Notes under the pieces: model-generated
Seen by the model: only the letters and a program-made list of their open reading frames with translations
Database searches by the model: none
Told to the model about the DNA's origin: nothing
Shown: one piece after another, positions 15,835-23,365 of the stretch
Position numbering within the stretch: the stretch's first letter is position 1
How the letters are laid out: the number at the start of each line of letters is the position of its first letter
Made by a program: the position numbers and the translations under genes
Assembly (NCBI GenBank): GCA_945878645.1
Contig: CAMCTW010000002.1
Coordinates: 1 to 45,816 of the forward strand
Direction: 5' to 3'
DNA from: Bifidobacterium breve
GTDB taxonomy: Bacteria > Actinomycetota > Acidimicrobiia > Acidimicrobiales > Acidimicrobilacustridaceae
Length of the DNA stretch: 45,816 bases

Positions 15835-16761
15835 TCAGCCTTTAAACAAATCGGGGAAGCAGCTCTGGGCCATCTCGCGAAAACCCTCACGCCATTCAAC
15901 GGTTGGGGTCCACCCGAGACCGAGAAGCTTCGATGGGTCGACAGGGTTCGGAGGAATGCACTGTTCGCTGACGAGCAGGGGAATCTCAATGCCGGTGAGC
16001 TTCGTGAGTTCAGCGGTCCAGTCCTCAATGCTGACGAGTTCCGGCGCACACCAGTTGTAGATCGGCGGGGGAACGTCGGCCTGTTCAAGCAGATACGGCA
16101 ACGAACCGAGGATGTCGCGATCGTGCAAGAAACAATGCGTGTTTGGTGCATCGACACTGATCGTGGTGGGGATGCCCATCTGAGCAAGTGTCACCATCAT
16201 CTGCGGCCAACCGTGACCGGGGCCGTAAGGAACATCGAGTCGCGCAATGACGGCAGGAACACCGAAACGCTTCGAGGCGTACTTCACGGCTGACTCCGCT
16301 GCGATCTTCGAGATCGAATAGGTCGTCATGAATCCCATAGCGCGATGGTTATCGCCCAGGTCATCGGTTTCAACATGACTCACGTGACCGTTGGGTTCGT
16401 ACACGGCACAGGACGAGCAGTGGAAGAACGCTTTGACGCCCTTGACTCGTTCAATGAGCAGTGCGACACCTTCAGCATTGGCAGCGAGATCGCGGTCGAA
16501 GTTGTTGGACTTCGCAACCGCCATATTGATGACGTAATCAAGTCCATCGGGAATCTCGTCGAACGATGCGGTCTCGAGGTCGATGGCGACGGGGATAATG
16601 CCGTCGGCTTCAACCTTTGCGCGCGCATCGGCATCGGCAAAGCGCGAGGTTCCATACACGGTGTTGCCAGCGGCAACAAGATTGCGGGCGAGGGGCCCAG
16701 CAACCTGTCCGGTAACGCCAGTGAGCAGGATCTTCGATCCTGTGAGTGGTGCAGTCGCCAT
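15835..16761 (-). CDS. NAD-dependent epimerase/dehydratase family protein, copy 1
   Basis: 308 residues from the ATG at 16761 (MATAPLTGSK). The ORF track adds 20 upstream codons that fall inside the preceding gene. Glycine motif LLTGVTGQVAGPLARNL, active site TTYSISKIAAES, substrate region RLDVPYGPGHGWPQM. The ATG shares a base with the TAA of the upstream gene (TAATG), so translation is coupled. It is paralogous to the following gene, including shared blocks around DLGDN/DVNA and the Y-S-x-S-K-I active site, which points to tandem duplication and divergence. It may act with the paralogue as a heterodimer or on successive intermediates (inference). Confidence 0.82.
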   Translation of the reverse strand: MATAPLTGSKILLTGVTGQVAGPLARNLVAAGNTVYGTSRFADADARAKVEADGIIPVAIDLETASFDEIPDGLDYVINMAVAKSNNFDRDLAANAEGVALLIERVKGVKAFFHCSSCAVYEPNGHVSHVETDDLGDNHRAMGFMTTYSISKIAAESAVKYASKRFGVPAVIARLDVPYGPGHGWPQMMVTLAQMGIPTTISVDAPNTHCFLHDRDILGSLPYLLEQADVPPPIYNWCAPELVSIEDWTAELTKLTGIEIPLLVSEQCIPPNPVDPSKLLGLGWTPTVEWREGFREMAQSCFPDLFKG

Positions 16762-17564
16762 TAGATCTTGTCCGTGTAGTCGTCGGTGCCGAAGTTGGTC
16801 TGTTGGAACGGGCTCGTCCACACATGCGTGGCGAGTCCGCTCTCATTGATTGCTTTACCGATCTTGGCGTAGCCCTTTTCCCAACCCTTTTCGGCGTCAT
16901 GATCGAGGAAATGGAGTTGCAAGAATCGACGGGGACCCGCTACCGGTCGAACGACATCGGCAGGAGCGTCATCAGAAAGTGGGATAACGGTGCCGCTGCC
17001 CACGAGGTCGGGGCCCCACTTCTTTGTGAACGCGCTTTGCAGCCAGTTCGTGCGGAACCAGGCATCCCATTCATCGTGGGTCACGCCTTCGTTGAGATCG
17101 CCGGCGACCACGACAAAGCCGGGATAACCGTGATCGAGGCCGAGTTCTATTGTGCAGCCCTTGGGGTCGCGCTGTTCGCTCCAGCGCATGTCGTAGAGCA
17201 ACGTGTGGATGTGATCGCGTTCGGCGAACATGCGACCTTCTTTGTGCAACACGTTGACGTTATCGACGTTCCATCGGTTGCATTCCTCGGTCGTGCCCTT
17301 TTGCCACCAGTAGACCGCGAGGTACGACCCGGTCTTCGGGTCTGGGGTCATGTCGTTGGTGGCCATCGAGCGAAGCTTCTTCAGCCGACGAGTAGCTACG
17401 AAGCGGTCGCCCGCAAACACATTCGGGCCCATGAGGCAGCCCGAATAGAAATGATCGTGTTCGTACCAACGGTTGTAGGCAACTTCGAAGCCCTCGTGAG
17501 GCTCGACCATTGTGAACAGGAATGTCCCGACCTTGACCGGGTAGTCCTTCTCTGAAAGTGCCAC
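16761..17564 (-). CDS. Uncharacterised protein, possible EthD/dimeric alpha-beta-barrel type
   Basis: 267 residues from GTG 17564, four nt after a GGGGG ribosome site. There is no firm family match. FLFTMVEPHEGFEVAYNRWYEHDHFYSG resembles the N-R-W-Y-x-x-x-H segment of EthD-like ferredoxin-fold proteins, and a second half with GPRRFLQLHFLDHD could be a second such domain. It has no signal peptide or membrane segment and is rich in Trp, Tyr and His. It is the leading gene of a TAATG-coupled run with the two epimerases. A TAACGT box at 17594-17599 upstream may be its own promoter. Function unknown; small-molecule binding or oxidation is possible. Confidence 0.6.
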   Translation of the reverse strand: MALSEKDYPVKVGTFLFTMVEPHEGFEVAYNRWYEHDHFYSGCLMGPNVFAGDRFVATRRLKKLRSMATNDMTPDPKTGSYLAVYWWQKGTTEECNRWNVDNVNVLHKEGRMFAERDHIHTLLYDMRWSEQRDPKGCTIELGLDHGYPGFVVVAGDLNEGVTHDEWDAWFRTNWLQSAFTKKWGPDLVGSGTVIPLSDDAPADVVRPVAGPRRFLQLHFLDHDAEKGWEKGYAKIGKAINESGLATHVWTSPFQQTNFGTDDYTDKI

Positions 17565-17607
17565 GTTTCCCCCTCGGAATTTGTGAGGAGGCCACGTTAG
17601 TTCCGGT

Positions 17608-18519
17608 TTAGCGGGCCAGGAGTGGGCCTACCTGGGTTCCGAAGGCCTCAACCTGCTCGGCGTACTCTGCCGCACTATCGGCGTCGAACTTCACCTGTAT
17701 TTGGTTCACTTCGGCGGGGGTCTCGGCCATGATCGCCTCGGCGATCTGTTCCGGCGAACCTGTGTGGCAAGGCTGACGGCGTTCGCTCGATGGTGTGCCC
17801 ACGTAGACATACGGGGTCACGACGTGACCGAAGGCGAACGGTTCGTCGGTCTTGCCCAACTTCTCTCGGGTGGAAAGCAAAAGGTCAAGGCCTTCACGGG
17901 TGGCGGGGCCCTGGGGTAACCAACCTTCGTAGGCGGCGGCACGACGGATGGCGGGATTTGATGACCCACCGATCCAAATCGGTGGCCGGGGAGTCTGCAC
18001 TGGTCGGGGGAGTGCGCCCATATTTCCGAGGTAGGTGTTGGAAAGTGCCTCGGCAAAGTCGACGAGCGTGGAATCGGTAAGTGATCCTCGATCAGCAAAC
18101 GACACGCCGAGTGCGTCGAATTCCTCATCGACGTAACCGGCTCCGATGCCGGCGATTGCCCGTCCACCGGAAAGATGGTCAAGCGTCTCGAACCCCTTCG
18201 CCGAAGTGAGCGCGTGGCGATAGGCGATCACGTACACGTGGCTGAGTAGAGCGACGTTTTCGGTTGCTGATGCCAGAAAGCCAAGGGTGGTGAGGCAGTC
18301 CTGCCACCACAGCCCCATCGTCGGAACTCTTTCCTTGGGGACCGTGATGTGATCGCACACTGCGACATAGAAATAGCCGCTGCGGTCAGCTGCTTGAGCA
18401 ATATGCAGAAGGTCTTTTGGTGTCGCGTTGGCTTCCCACTTCGCGACGAAGCGCGGGCCCTGCGATTGGATTGGCAACTGCGTGCCAAAGACGATCGTTC
18501 CTTGAGGGATTTCAAGCAT
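17608..18519 (-). CDS. LLM-class oxidoreductase, probably F420-dependent
   Basis: 303 residues, luciferase-like monooxygenase fold. IAQAADRSGYFYVAVCDHI (about 40-58), LLSHVYVIAYRHALTSAKGFETLDHLSGGRAIAGIGAG (the conserved cofactor-binding centre), and PPIWIGGSSNPAIRRAA are typical of actinobacterial F420-dependent members. It starts at ATG 18519 with a leaderless-type TATCGT box 7 nt upstream, so it can be transcribed separately from the SDR pair before it. No F420 biosynthesis gene is in the window. Substrate unknown; F420-type enzymes are frequent in actinobacterial steroid regulons. Confidence 0.82.
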   Translation of the reverse strand: MLEIPQGTIVFGTQLPIQSQGPRFVAKWEANATPKDLLHIAQAADRSGYFYVAVCDHITVPKERVPTMGLWWQDCLTTLGFLASATENVALLSHVYVIAYRHALTSAKGFETLDHLSGGRAIAGIGAGYVDEEFDALGVSFADRGSLTDSTLVDFAEALSNTYLGNMGALPRPVQTPRPPIWIGGSSNPAIRRAAAYEGWLPQGPATREGLDLLLSTREKLGKTDEPFAFGHVVTPYVYVGTPSSERRQPCHTGSPEQIAEAIMAETPAEVNQIQVKFDADSAAEYAEQVEAFGTQVGPLLAR

Positions 18520-18526
18520 GACTGTG

Positions 18527-18532
18527 ACGATA
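18527..18532 (-). promoter_or_regulatory. TATCGT -10 box, leaderless promoter of LLM oxidoreductase gene
   Basis: On the minus strand TATCGT is followed by 7 nt (CACAGTC) and then ATG at 18519. No ribosome-binding site is seen. Confidence 0.5.
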
Positions 18533-18540
18533 CTTGTGGT

Positions 18541-19311
18541 TTAGAGGCCCAAGAACGAGCCGCCGTCGCACACGATTGTCTGGCCACTGACGTAGCCCGA
18601 GTCAGGTCCGGCGAGAAAGGCCACAACCCCGCCGATGTCATCGGTGGGATCGCCGATTCGACCAAGCGGGGTTCGAGCTTCAATTGCACCGCGCAAGGTG
18701 GGAACTTGGCTAAACGCGCTCGCAAGCGCAGGAGTTTCTGCAACCGGTGCGATGCAGTTGACGCAAATGCCATCGGCGCCCCATTCGCGTGCTAGTGATT
18801 TTGCGATGGCGCGTTGCGCAGCTTTTGACGGGGAATAAAGAGGAATATTTGCGCTTCCTTCGATGCCGCTGGGTGATGTGACGAGGATGAGGCGGGCTTG
18901 ATTGCTCGCTTTTAAATGCGGGTAGGAAAGTTGCGCGCACCAGAAACTTGCCCAAGCTGATGTGCGCGACATTTGGTACCACGCGTCGGCTGGTGTTTCT
19001 TCAAGGCGACTTGCCTGGCCACCGGCAAAGGCGTTGTGAACCATGACATCAAGTCGTCCGTGGGTAGCAACAGTTCCATCAATGCATGCGGCGATGGATT
19101 CGCGAGTGGTGACATCGGTGACGACGCATTCGGCAGAGCCGCCATCGGCGCGGATTGCGGCGGCAACTGGTTCGCCGGTTTCTGCGCGTCGCGCGGCAAT
19201 GACGATGTGAGCGCCGCATGATGCGAGCTTGCGAGCGATTCCCTCGCCGACACCTTGACCAGCACCGGTCACGATCGCGACGCGACCTTCGAGAGAGCGA
19301 GTTACATCCAC
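18541..19311 (-). CDS. Short-chain dehydrogenase/reductase (catalytic)
   Basis: 256 residues from a GTG at 19311 whose first codons overlap the stop of the upstream gene. The ATG of the ORF track at 19368 lies well inside that upstream gene. Glycine motif VTGAGQGVGEGIA, catalytic Ser in LVTSPSG, Tyr/Lys in YSPSKAAQR, and C-terminal DSGYVSGQTIVCDGG; a complete classical SDR. It overlaps a shorter SDR-like gene that lacks these catalytic residues, so the two products may form a mixed oligomer (inference). Substrate unknown. Confidence 0.86.
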   Translation of the reverse strand: MDVTRSLEGRVAIVTGAGQGVGEGIARKLASCGAHIVIAARRAETGEPVAAAIRADGGSAECVVTDVTTRESIAACIDGTVATHGRLDVMVHNAFAGGQASRLEETPADAWYQMSRTSAWASFWCAQLSYPHLKASNQARLILVTSPSGIEGSANIPLYSPSKAAQRAIAKSLAREWGADGICVNCIAPVAETPALASAFSQVPTLRGAIEARTPLGRIGDPTDDIGGVVAFLAGPDSGYVSGQTIVCDGGSFLGL

Positions 19312-19871
19312 AGTCCACCGTCCACGGTCAGAAGTTGGCCAGCAAGGTTGCGGGCATCGGGAGAACAAAGAAACTCAACAACCGCCCCCGGTTCGGCATC
19401 GGGCACCGCCGGAGTCGCAATCGACACCGGACCGGCGACAACGGCATCGGCCAAGACCAGTGTGGGTGACACGGCGATCGCATTGACGGCGATGCCCTCG
19501 GGGCCCCACTGGCGCGCCATTGACTTGGTGAGGATGTGGACTCCTTCGGCGGCTGCGGCCCAATGTGCATAGTGGTCGCCGCCGGCGAGAGCAGTTGTAG
19601 GAAGGGTCAGCACAATCGAACCGCCCCGCCCAGCGAAGGTGGTGCGAGCTTCAATGCATGCGGTCACGGCTGTGTCCATGGTTTGCTGCCAGGCGAGATC
19701 GAATTCAGCGTCGGTCAACTCGGCGAGTGGACGCGGAACCATGACCGCTGGATCCCAAGGGGCAAAGACCATTGCGTCATACCCCTCATTGGTCAGCGTG
19801 TGGCCGCGATTCTCAAGGGCGGCCCCGAGTTGTCGGGCCAGAGGGCCGGAGCCCACGACATTGATTTTCAT
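19302..19871 (-). CDS. Degenerate SDR-like protein, probably non-catalytic
   Basis: 189 residues from ATG 19871 (MKINVVGSGPLARQL), chosen because GGAGAG lies just upstream; the ORF-track start at 19919 lacks this. It keeps SDR shape: a Rossmann start, WGPEGIAVNAIAV (the N-A-I-A-P region) and AGQLLTVDGGLWM. The glycine motif is reduced to G-S-G-P-L-A and there is no N-N-A-G. The Y-x-x-x-K site is replaced by HWAAAAEGVHILTKSMA, so the catalytic Tyr and Lys appear absent. The frame is continuous with no frameshift. It is probably a structural partner of the catalytic SDR translated from the overlapping next gene. Confidence 0.75.
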   Translation of the reverse strand: MKINVVGSGPLARQLGAALENRGHTLTNEGYDAMVFAPWDPAVMVPRPLAELTDAEFDLAWQQTMDTAVTACIEARTTFAGRGGSIVLTLPTTALAGGDHYAHWAAAAEGVHILTKSMARQWGPEGIAVNAIAVSPTLVLADAVVAGPVSIATPAVPDAEPGAVVEFLCSPDARNLAGQLLTVDGGLWM

Positions 19872-19910
19872 CTGACTCTCCAAATCTGCCAAGGCCCGGA
19901 TGGGGCTCAG

Positions 19911-19950
19911 GTGTGACACAAGTGAATCATGCGCTTCGCTTGTGTGACAC
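19911..19950. repeat. Two copies of GTGTGACAC, candidate operators
   Basis: GTGTGACAC occurs at 19911-19919 and again at 19942-19950, in the space between the divergent minus-strand SDR and plus-strand FadE genes. Each copy is itself a perfect odd palindrome (GTGT-G-ACAC). Their centres are 31 bp apart, close to three helical turns, so two dimers could sit on one face of the DNA. The right copy lies in the -35 zone of the fadE promoter. Confidence 0.45.
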
Positions 19951-19964
19951 CCATCACCCGAGGC

Positions 19965-19970
19965 TATGTT
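19965..19970 (+). promoter_or_regulatory. TATGTT -10 box, leaderless promoter of FadE pair
   Basis: TATGTT ends 6 nt before the ATG at 19977 with no ribosome site. TGTGAC at 19943-19948, 16 nt upstream, could serve as -35 and overlaps the GTGTGACAC repeat. Confidence 0.5.
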
Positions 19971-19976
19971 TCGGCA

Positions 19977-21152
19977 ATGGACATTGGATACACACCAGAA
20001 CAGGAAGCCCTACGCACAGAGCTTCGAACCTATTACGAGAATCTCCTCGACGAAGAGACTGTTGAAGCCCTCTCGCACAGTCACGGAATCGGCCAAGCCA
20101 CCAAGGACGTCTGGAAGCAGATGTGCACCGACGGGTGGGCCGGAATTGGTTGGCCCAAGGAATACGGCGGTCAGGCTCGCGGCCCGATCGATCAGTTCGT
20201 GTTCTTCGACGAGTCGATGCGTGCCGGCGCTCCAGTGCCGATGCTCACGCTCAACACCGTTGGCCCGACCATCATGAACTACGGCACCGATTGGCAGAAA
20301 GAGTTCTTTCTTCCAAAGATCCTCGCCGGTGACCTTCACTTCTGTATCGGATACTCAGAGCCGGGTGCAGGTACCGACCTTGCTGCGCTTCAGACCCGCG
20401 CCGTGCGCGATGGCGATGAATACGTCATCAATGGTCAGAAGATGTGGACCTCACTCGCCGGTGGTGCCGACTATTGCTGGCTCGCGGTTCGTACTGATCC
20501 CGAAGCCAAGAAGCACAAGGGCATTTCGGTCATTGTCGTCCCGATGGATACCCCTGGTATCACGATTCAGCCGCTTCGTCTCATGGGTGAGCATGACATC
20601 AACGCCACCTACTTCGACGATGTTCGTGTTCCCGCCAAGTTCCTTATTGGTGAAGAGAACGGTGGTTGGGGTCTCATCACTAACCAGCTCAACCACGAGC
20701 GCGTCACGCTGTGCTCCAGCGGTATGCCCGAGCGCATCCTCACCAATGTTCGGAAGTGGGCGCAGGACACCAAGCTTCCCGACGGCCGTCGAGTGATCGA
20801 TCAGGAATGGGTGCAACTCAATCTCGCCAAGGTGCACGCCAAACTTGAATACCTGCGCCTTGCGAACTGGAAGGTTGCGTGGTCAGCGAGCACTCAGATG
20901 CTTCACCCAGCCGATGCCTCAAGCGTCAAGGTGTTCGGCACCGAGTTCTATCTCGATGCCTACATGATGCTTATGGAGGTCCTCGGACCGCGCGCCTATC
21001 TCGAGGCGGATGCCCCCGAGTCCATCCTTCGTAGCCAACTCGAGGCCGGCATTCGCGGCACGATCATCCTCACCTTCGGTGGTGGAACCAACGAACTGCA
21101 GCGCGATCTCATCGCCATGTTCGGTCTCGGCTTCCCTCGCTCGGCACGCTGA
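19977..21152 (+). CDS. Acyl-CoA dehydrogenase, large subunit type (FadE29-like)
   Basis: 391 residues from the ATG at 19977 (MDIGYTPEQEALRTELR). The ORF-track ATG at 19929 gives an implausible Cys/Thr-rich extension and lies upstream of the -10 box. Landmarks are YSEPGAGTDLAALQTRAVRDGDEYVINGQKMWT for the FAD site and TFGGGTNELQRDLIAMFGLGFPR at the C-terminus. The last closely resembles the ChsE2 (FadE29) end and includes the catalytic-type glutamate. The partner gene starts 17 nt downstream. In mycobacteria the FadE28-FadE29 complex acts on the last steroid side-chain propanoate; the same role is plausible here. Confidence 0.88.
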   Translation: MDIGYTPEQEALRTELRTYYENLLDEETVEALSHSHGIGQATKDVWKQMCTDGWAGIGWPKEYGGQARGPIDQFVFFDESMRAGAPVPMLTLNTVGPTIMNYGTDWQKEFFLPKILAGDLHFCIGYSEPGAGTDLAALQTRAVRDGDEYVINGQKMWTSLAGGADYCWLAVRTDPEAKKHKGISVIVVPMDTPGITIQPLRLMGEHDINATYFDDVRVPAKFLIGEENGGWGLITNQLNHERVTLCSSGMPERILTNVRKWAQDTKLPDGRRVIDQEWVQLNLAKVHAKLEYLRLANWKVAWSASTQMLHPADASSVKVFGTEFYLDAYMMLMEVLGPRAYLEADAPESILRSQLEAGIRGTIILTFGGGTNELQRDLIAMFGLGFPRSAR

Positions 21153-21169
21153 GCAGAAAGAACACACAC

Positions 21170-22225
21170 ATGGATTTCTCATTCTCATCAGATCAAGAAG
21201 AGCTTCGCGCTCTTACCAATCGGGTTCTCACCGACCGTTGCACAATGGAGCACCTCAAAGAGATCGAAGATGCCGGTGGCATTGACCTTGTGCTCTGGCG
21301 TGAACTTGCCGATCTCGGCATTGTCGGAATCGGTATGCCCGAAGCCGACGGTGGCGCTGGTCTCGGTTTCGCCGAGGTAGCAATCGTGCTTGAAGAGGTT
21401 GGCCGAACCGTTGCACAGGTGCCGGCGCTGCCGGTCATGGGCATGGCCGCGCCGTTCCTTGCCGAGCATTCACCAAAGCATCTCGCTGGTCTCGCCTCGG
21501 GCGAGCGCATCGTTACAGTCGCCATTCACGACCTTGTCGGCGATATTCACACCCCATTTCTTGCAGCCAAAGGCGGCGTGCTCGATGGCGTGAAGACCAA
21601 CGTTCCATTCGGAACTGTTGCCGATGGCTTCATTGTTTCCGCCGCTGATGGCATCTATTACATCGATGCCAAAGCCAACGGAGTGACTGTTGAACGCCAA
21701 GGCGCCACCGATGGCATCCCTGATGCCAAAGTCACCTTTAGCGGTGCTGCCGCCGAAAAGATCGCTGGGCTCGACGCTCTCGATCGTCTTATCGAATACG
21801 GACAGACCTCGCAGGCGCTCCTTATGGCTGGCGTCACCGCTCAGGCTGTCGAAATCATGTCGGCCTACGTGAAAGAGCGCGTGCAGTTCGATCGTCAGAT
21901 CGCAACGTTCCAGGCCGTGGCTCAGCGTGCAGCGGAATGCCGCATCGACGCTGATGCCATCAAGCTCACTGCGTGGGGCGCAACGATGCGGTTGAACGAC
22001 GGCCTTCCTGCCGGCGAGAACGCCGCATCTGCGAAGTACTGGGCAGCGGAAGGCGGCGCTCGCGTCGTTCGTGCCTGTGTGCATTTGCACGGTGGTGTTG
22101 GTGTCGACCGCGACTACCCGTTGCATCGCTACTACCTGTGGGCCAAGAAGCAGGAACTGTTCCTTGGTGGCACCACTCAGAGTCTGTTGCACCTCGGCAA
22201 GTTGCTTGCTGACACGCCAGTCTGA
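21170..22225 (+). CDS. Acyl-CoA dehydrogenase, small subunit type (FadE28-like)
   Basis: 351 residues. MDFSFSSDQEELRALTNRVL at the N-terminus, VKERVQFDRQIATFQAVAQRAAE in the helical domain, and LHGGVGVDRDYPLHRYYLWAKKQELFLGG at the C-terminus. It is shorter than catalytic FadE proteins and lacks the GG-x-N-E motif, matching the FadE28 half of a heteromeric enzyme. It directly follows the FadE29-like gene and ends before a strong bidirectional terminator. Gene order (large then small) is the reverse of the first pair at 94-2263. Confidence 0.87.
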   Translation: MDFSFSSDQEELRALTNRVLTDRCTMEHLKEIEDAGGIDLVLWRELADLGIVGIGMPEADGGAGLGFAEVAIVLEEVGRTVAQVPALPVMGMAAPFLAEHSPKHLAGLASGERIVTVAIHDLVGDIHTPFLAAKGGVLDGVKTNVPFGTVADGFIVSAADGIYYIDAKANGVTVERQGATDGIPDAKVTFSGAAAEKIAGLDALDRLIEYGQTSQALLMAGVTAQAVEIMSAYVKERVQFDRQIATFQAVAQRAAECRIDADAIKLTAWGATMRLNDGLPAGENAASAKYWAAEGGARVVRACVHLHGGVGVDRDYPLHRYYLWAKKQELFLGGTTQSLLHLGKLLADTPV

Positions 22226-22244
22226 GTTAGTACAAGAACGAAAT

Positions 22245-22278
22245 GAAGAAGGCCCGGGCAACTGCCCGGGCCTTCTTC
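22245..22278. terminator. Strong bidirectional terminator
   Basis: GAAGAAGGCCCGGGC (22245-22259), loop AACT, GCCCGGGCCTTCTTC (22264-22278): a perfect 15-bp stem with A-rich and T-rich outer ends. It lies between the convergent FadE and YHYH genes and can serve both. Confidence 0.85.
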
Positions 22279-22293
22279 GCGAAGCGATGCGCT

Positions 22294-23277
22294 TTAGTTT
22301 CGAGGAGGGCCCTGTTGCCCAGGCGGGCCTTGCTGTCCCTGGGGTTGTTGACTCTGCTGGCCCTGCATTGGCGGCATCTGTGCGGCAGCACCTCCCGTTT
22401 GGGTTGTTGCTGTTCCGGTAAGACATCCGATGATGTACGGGAACTGCGTGGGAGTCAGGTGGTAGGCGTAGGTGCCGTCGGCTTCGACGCGCCCGTTGCA
22501 CGCGTCGAGTGTTCCCGGATCGGTGCCGCCACTGAAGGAGTAGGCCTTCCAGACATAGGACTTCGAATCTCCAGTCTTGGTGTAGCCGCTCTTGGCGAGC
22601 GTTGTCTGTGAGCAGTTTGCGTCGAGGCAGATCACCGAGTTGTAAATCGGGAATCCATCAATAGCGAAGCCCACGAGTTGTGAAGTCTCGAAATTGCAGA
22701 CGGCGTCGGTGTAAATGATCGTGTGGTAGTGGTAGTCAGAACTTGGGCCAGTGTGCCCACCGCAGTAATCCATGAGTCCATTTCCCACAGGATCTCCATA
22801 CGCTTCGGCCGCCGGCATAGGCCCCTCGGTCGGCCCGTAAATCGCGATTCCAGTCACTGTGAAACCAAGAGTTCCCAACCGATTTTCGATGTTCGTCGGT
22901 GCAGCTGATTTGGTTGGTTTCAGCGGAATCTTCCAAGTGAAGTTCTGTGGCGCCAAAGCATTTGGGGTCTTCGAAACGAACCCGTAGGAGATCATGTTGT
23001 TCGACGTGACGGTCACCTCGGTATCGGTGCACGCAACCGTCACTTTTGGTGCGGCGTAATTGGCGCCAGCGCTTGTTCCGCTGAGGTCAGGGAACGCGCT
23101 GGTTGGGCAGGTGCCAAAAGCGGGGTGACTTGTGAGGAGGCTGGCGTTGCTGGCCGCAGTTGTTGTGGAGGTCGGCATGTCGCTCGTCGAATCGGTCGAC
23201 GCGCTGGCGCACGCGAGTGCTCCAGCAAGCAGAACAAAAAGAAGTGGGAGGAGAATGGTACGACGTCGATTTCTCAT
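22294..23277 (-). CDS. YHYH-domain lipoprotein/secreted protein
   Basis: 327 residues. The N-terminus MRNRRRTILLPLLFVLLAGALAC is a signal peptide with a possible lipidation Cys at 23 (A-L-A-C, a weak lipobox), followed by a Ser/Thr-rich linker. The core holds YCGGHTGPSSDYHYHTIIY, the motif that names the YHYH family, plus GFAIDGFPIY and YAYHLTPTQFPYIIGCL. Several Cys may form disulfides. The C-terminal 30 residues are a Gln/Pro/Gly low-complexity tail (QGQQGPPGQQGPP). Exported; probably attached to the outer face of the membrane. The biochemical role of the family is unknown and nothing here ties it to the catabolic genes. Confidence 0.8.
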   Translation of the reverse strand: MRNRRRTILLPLLFVLLAGALACASASTDSTSDMPTSTTTAASNASLLTSHPAFGTCPTSAFPDLSGTSAGANYAAPKVTVACTDTEVTVTSNNMISYGFVSKTPNALAPQNFTWKIPLKPTKSAAPTNIENRLGTLGFTVTGIAIYGPTEGPMPAAEAYGDPVGNGLMDYCGGHTGPSSDYHYHTIIYTDAVCNFETSQLVGFAIDGFPIYNSVICLDANCSQTTLAKSGYTKTGDSKSYVWKAYSFSGGTDPGTLDACNGRVEADGTYAYHLTPTQFPYIIGCLTGTATTQTGGAAAQMPPMQGQQSQQPQGQQGPPGQQGPPRN

Positions 23278-23365
23278 CCCAATACGATTCCATATGTTGG
23301 TAAGGAATTGCTAAGTCAGCAGGCAACTTGCAGCGGGAATTGGCGTCGATTTCGGAGCGATGTCC

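Noticed and set aside
16746-17555. 269-codon plus-strand ORF opposite the EthD-like gene
   Set aside because: The minus frame has a ribosome site, coupled neighbours and better composition. Because the EthD-like protein itself is uncharacterised I compared both; the plus frame has no start signal and no operon partner.
19302-19871. Frameshifted or truncated SDR pseudogene
   Set aside because: The frame is continuous from a good ribosome site to a normal SDR C-terminus, so it is better read as a degenerate but maintained protein.
21470-22501. 343-codon ORF on the minus strand opposite the FadE28-like gene
   Set aside because: It is an antisense shadow: no recognisable motif, Arg/His/Cys-rich composition, and it runs across the terminator at 22245-22278.
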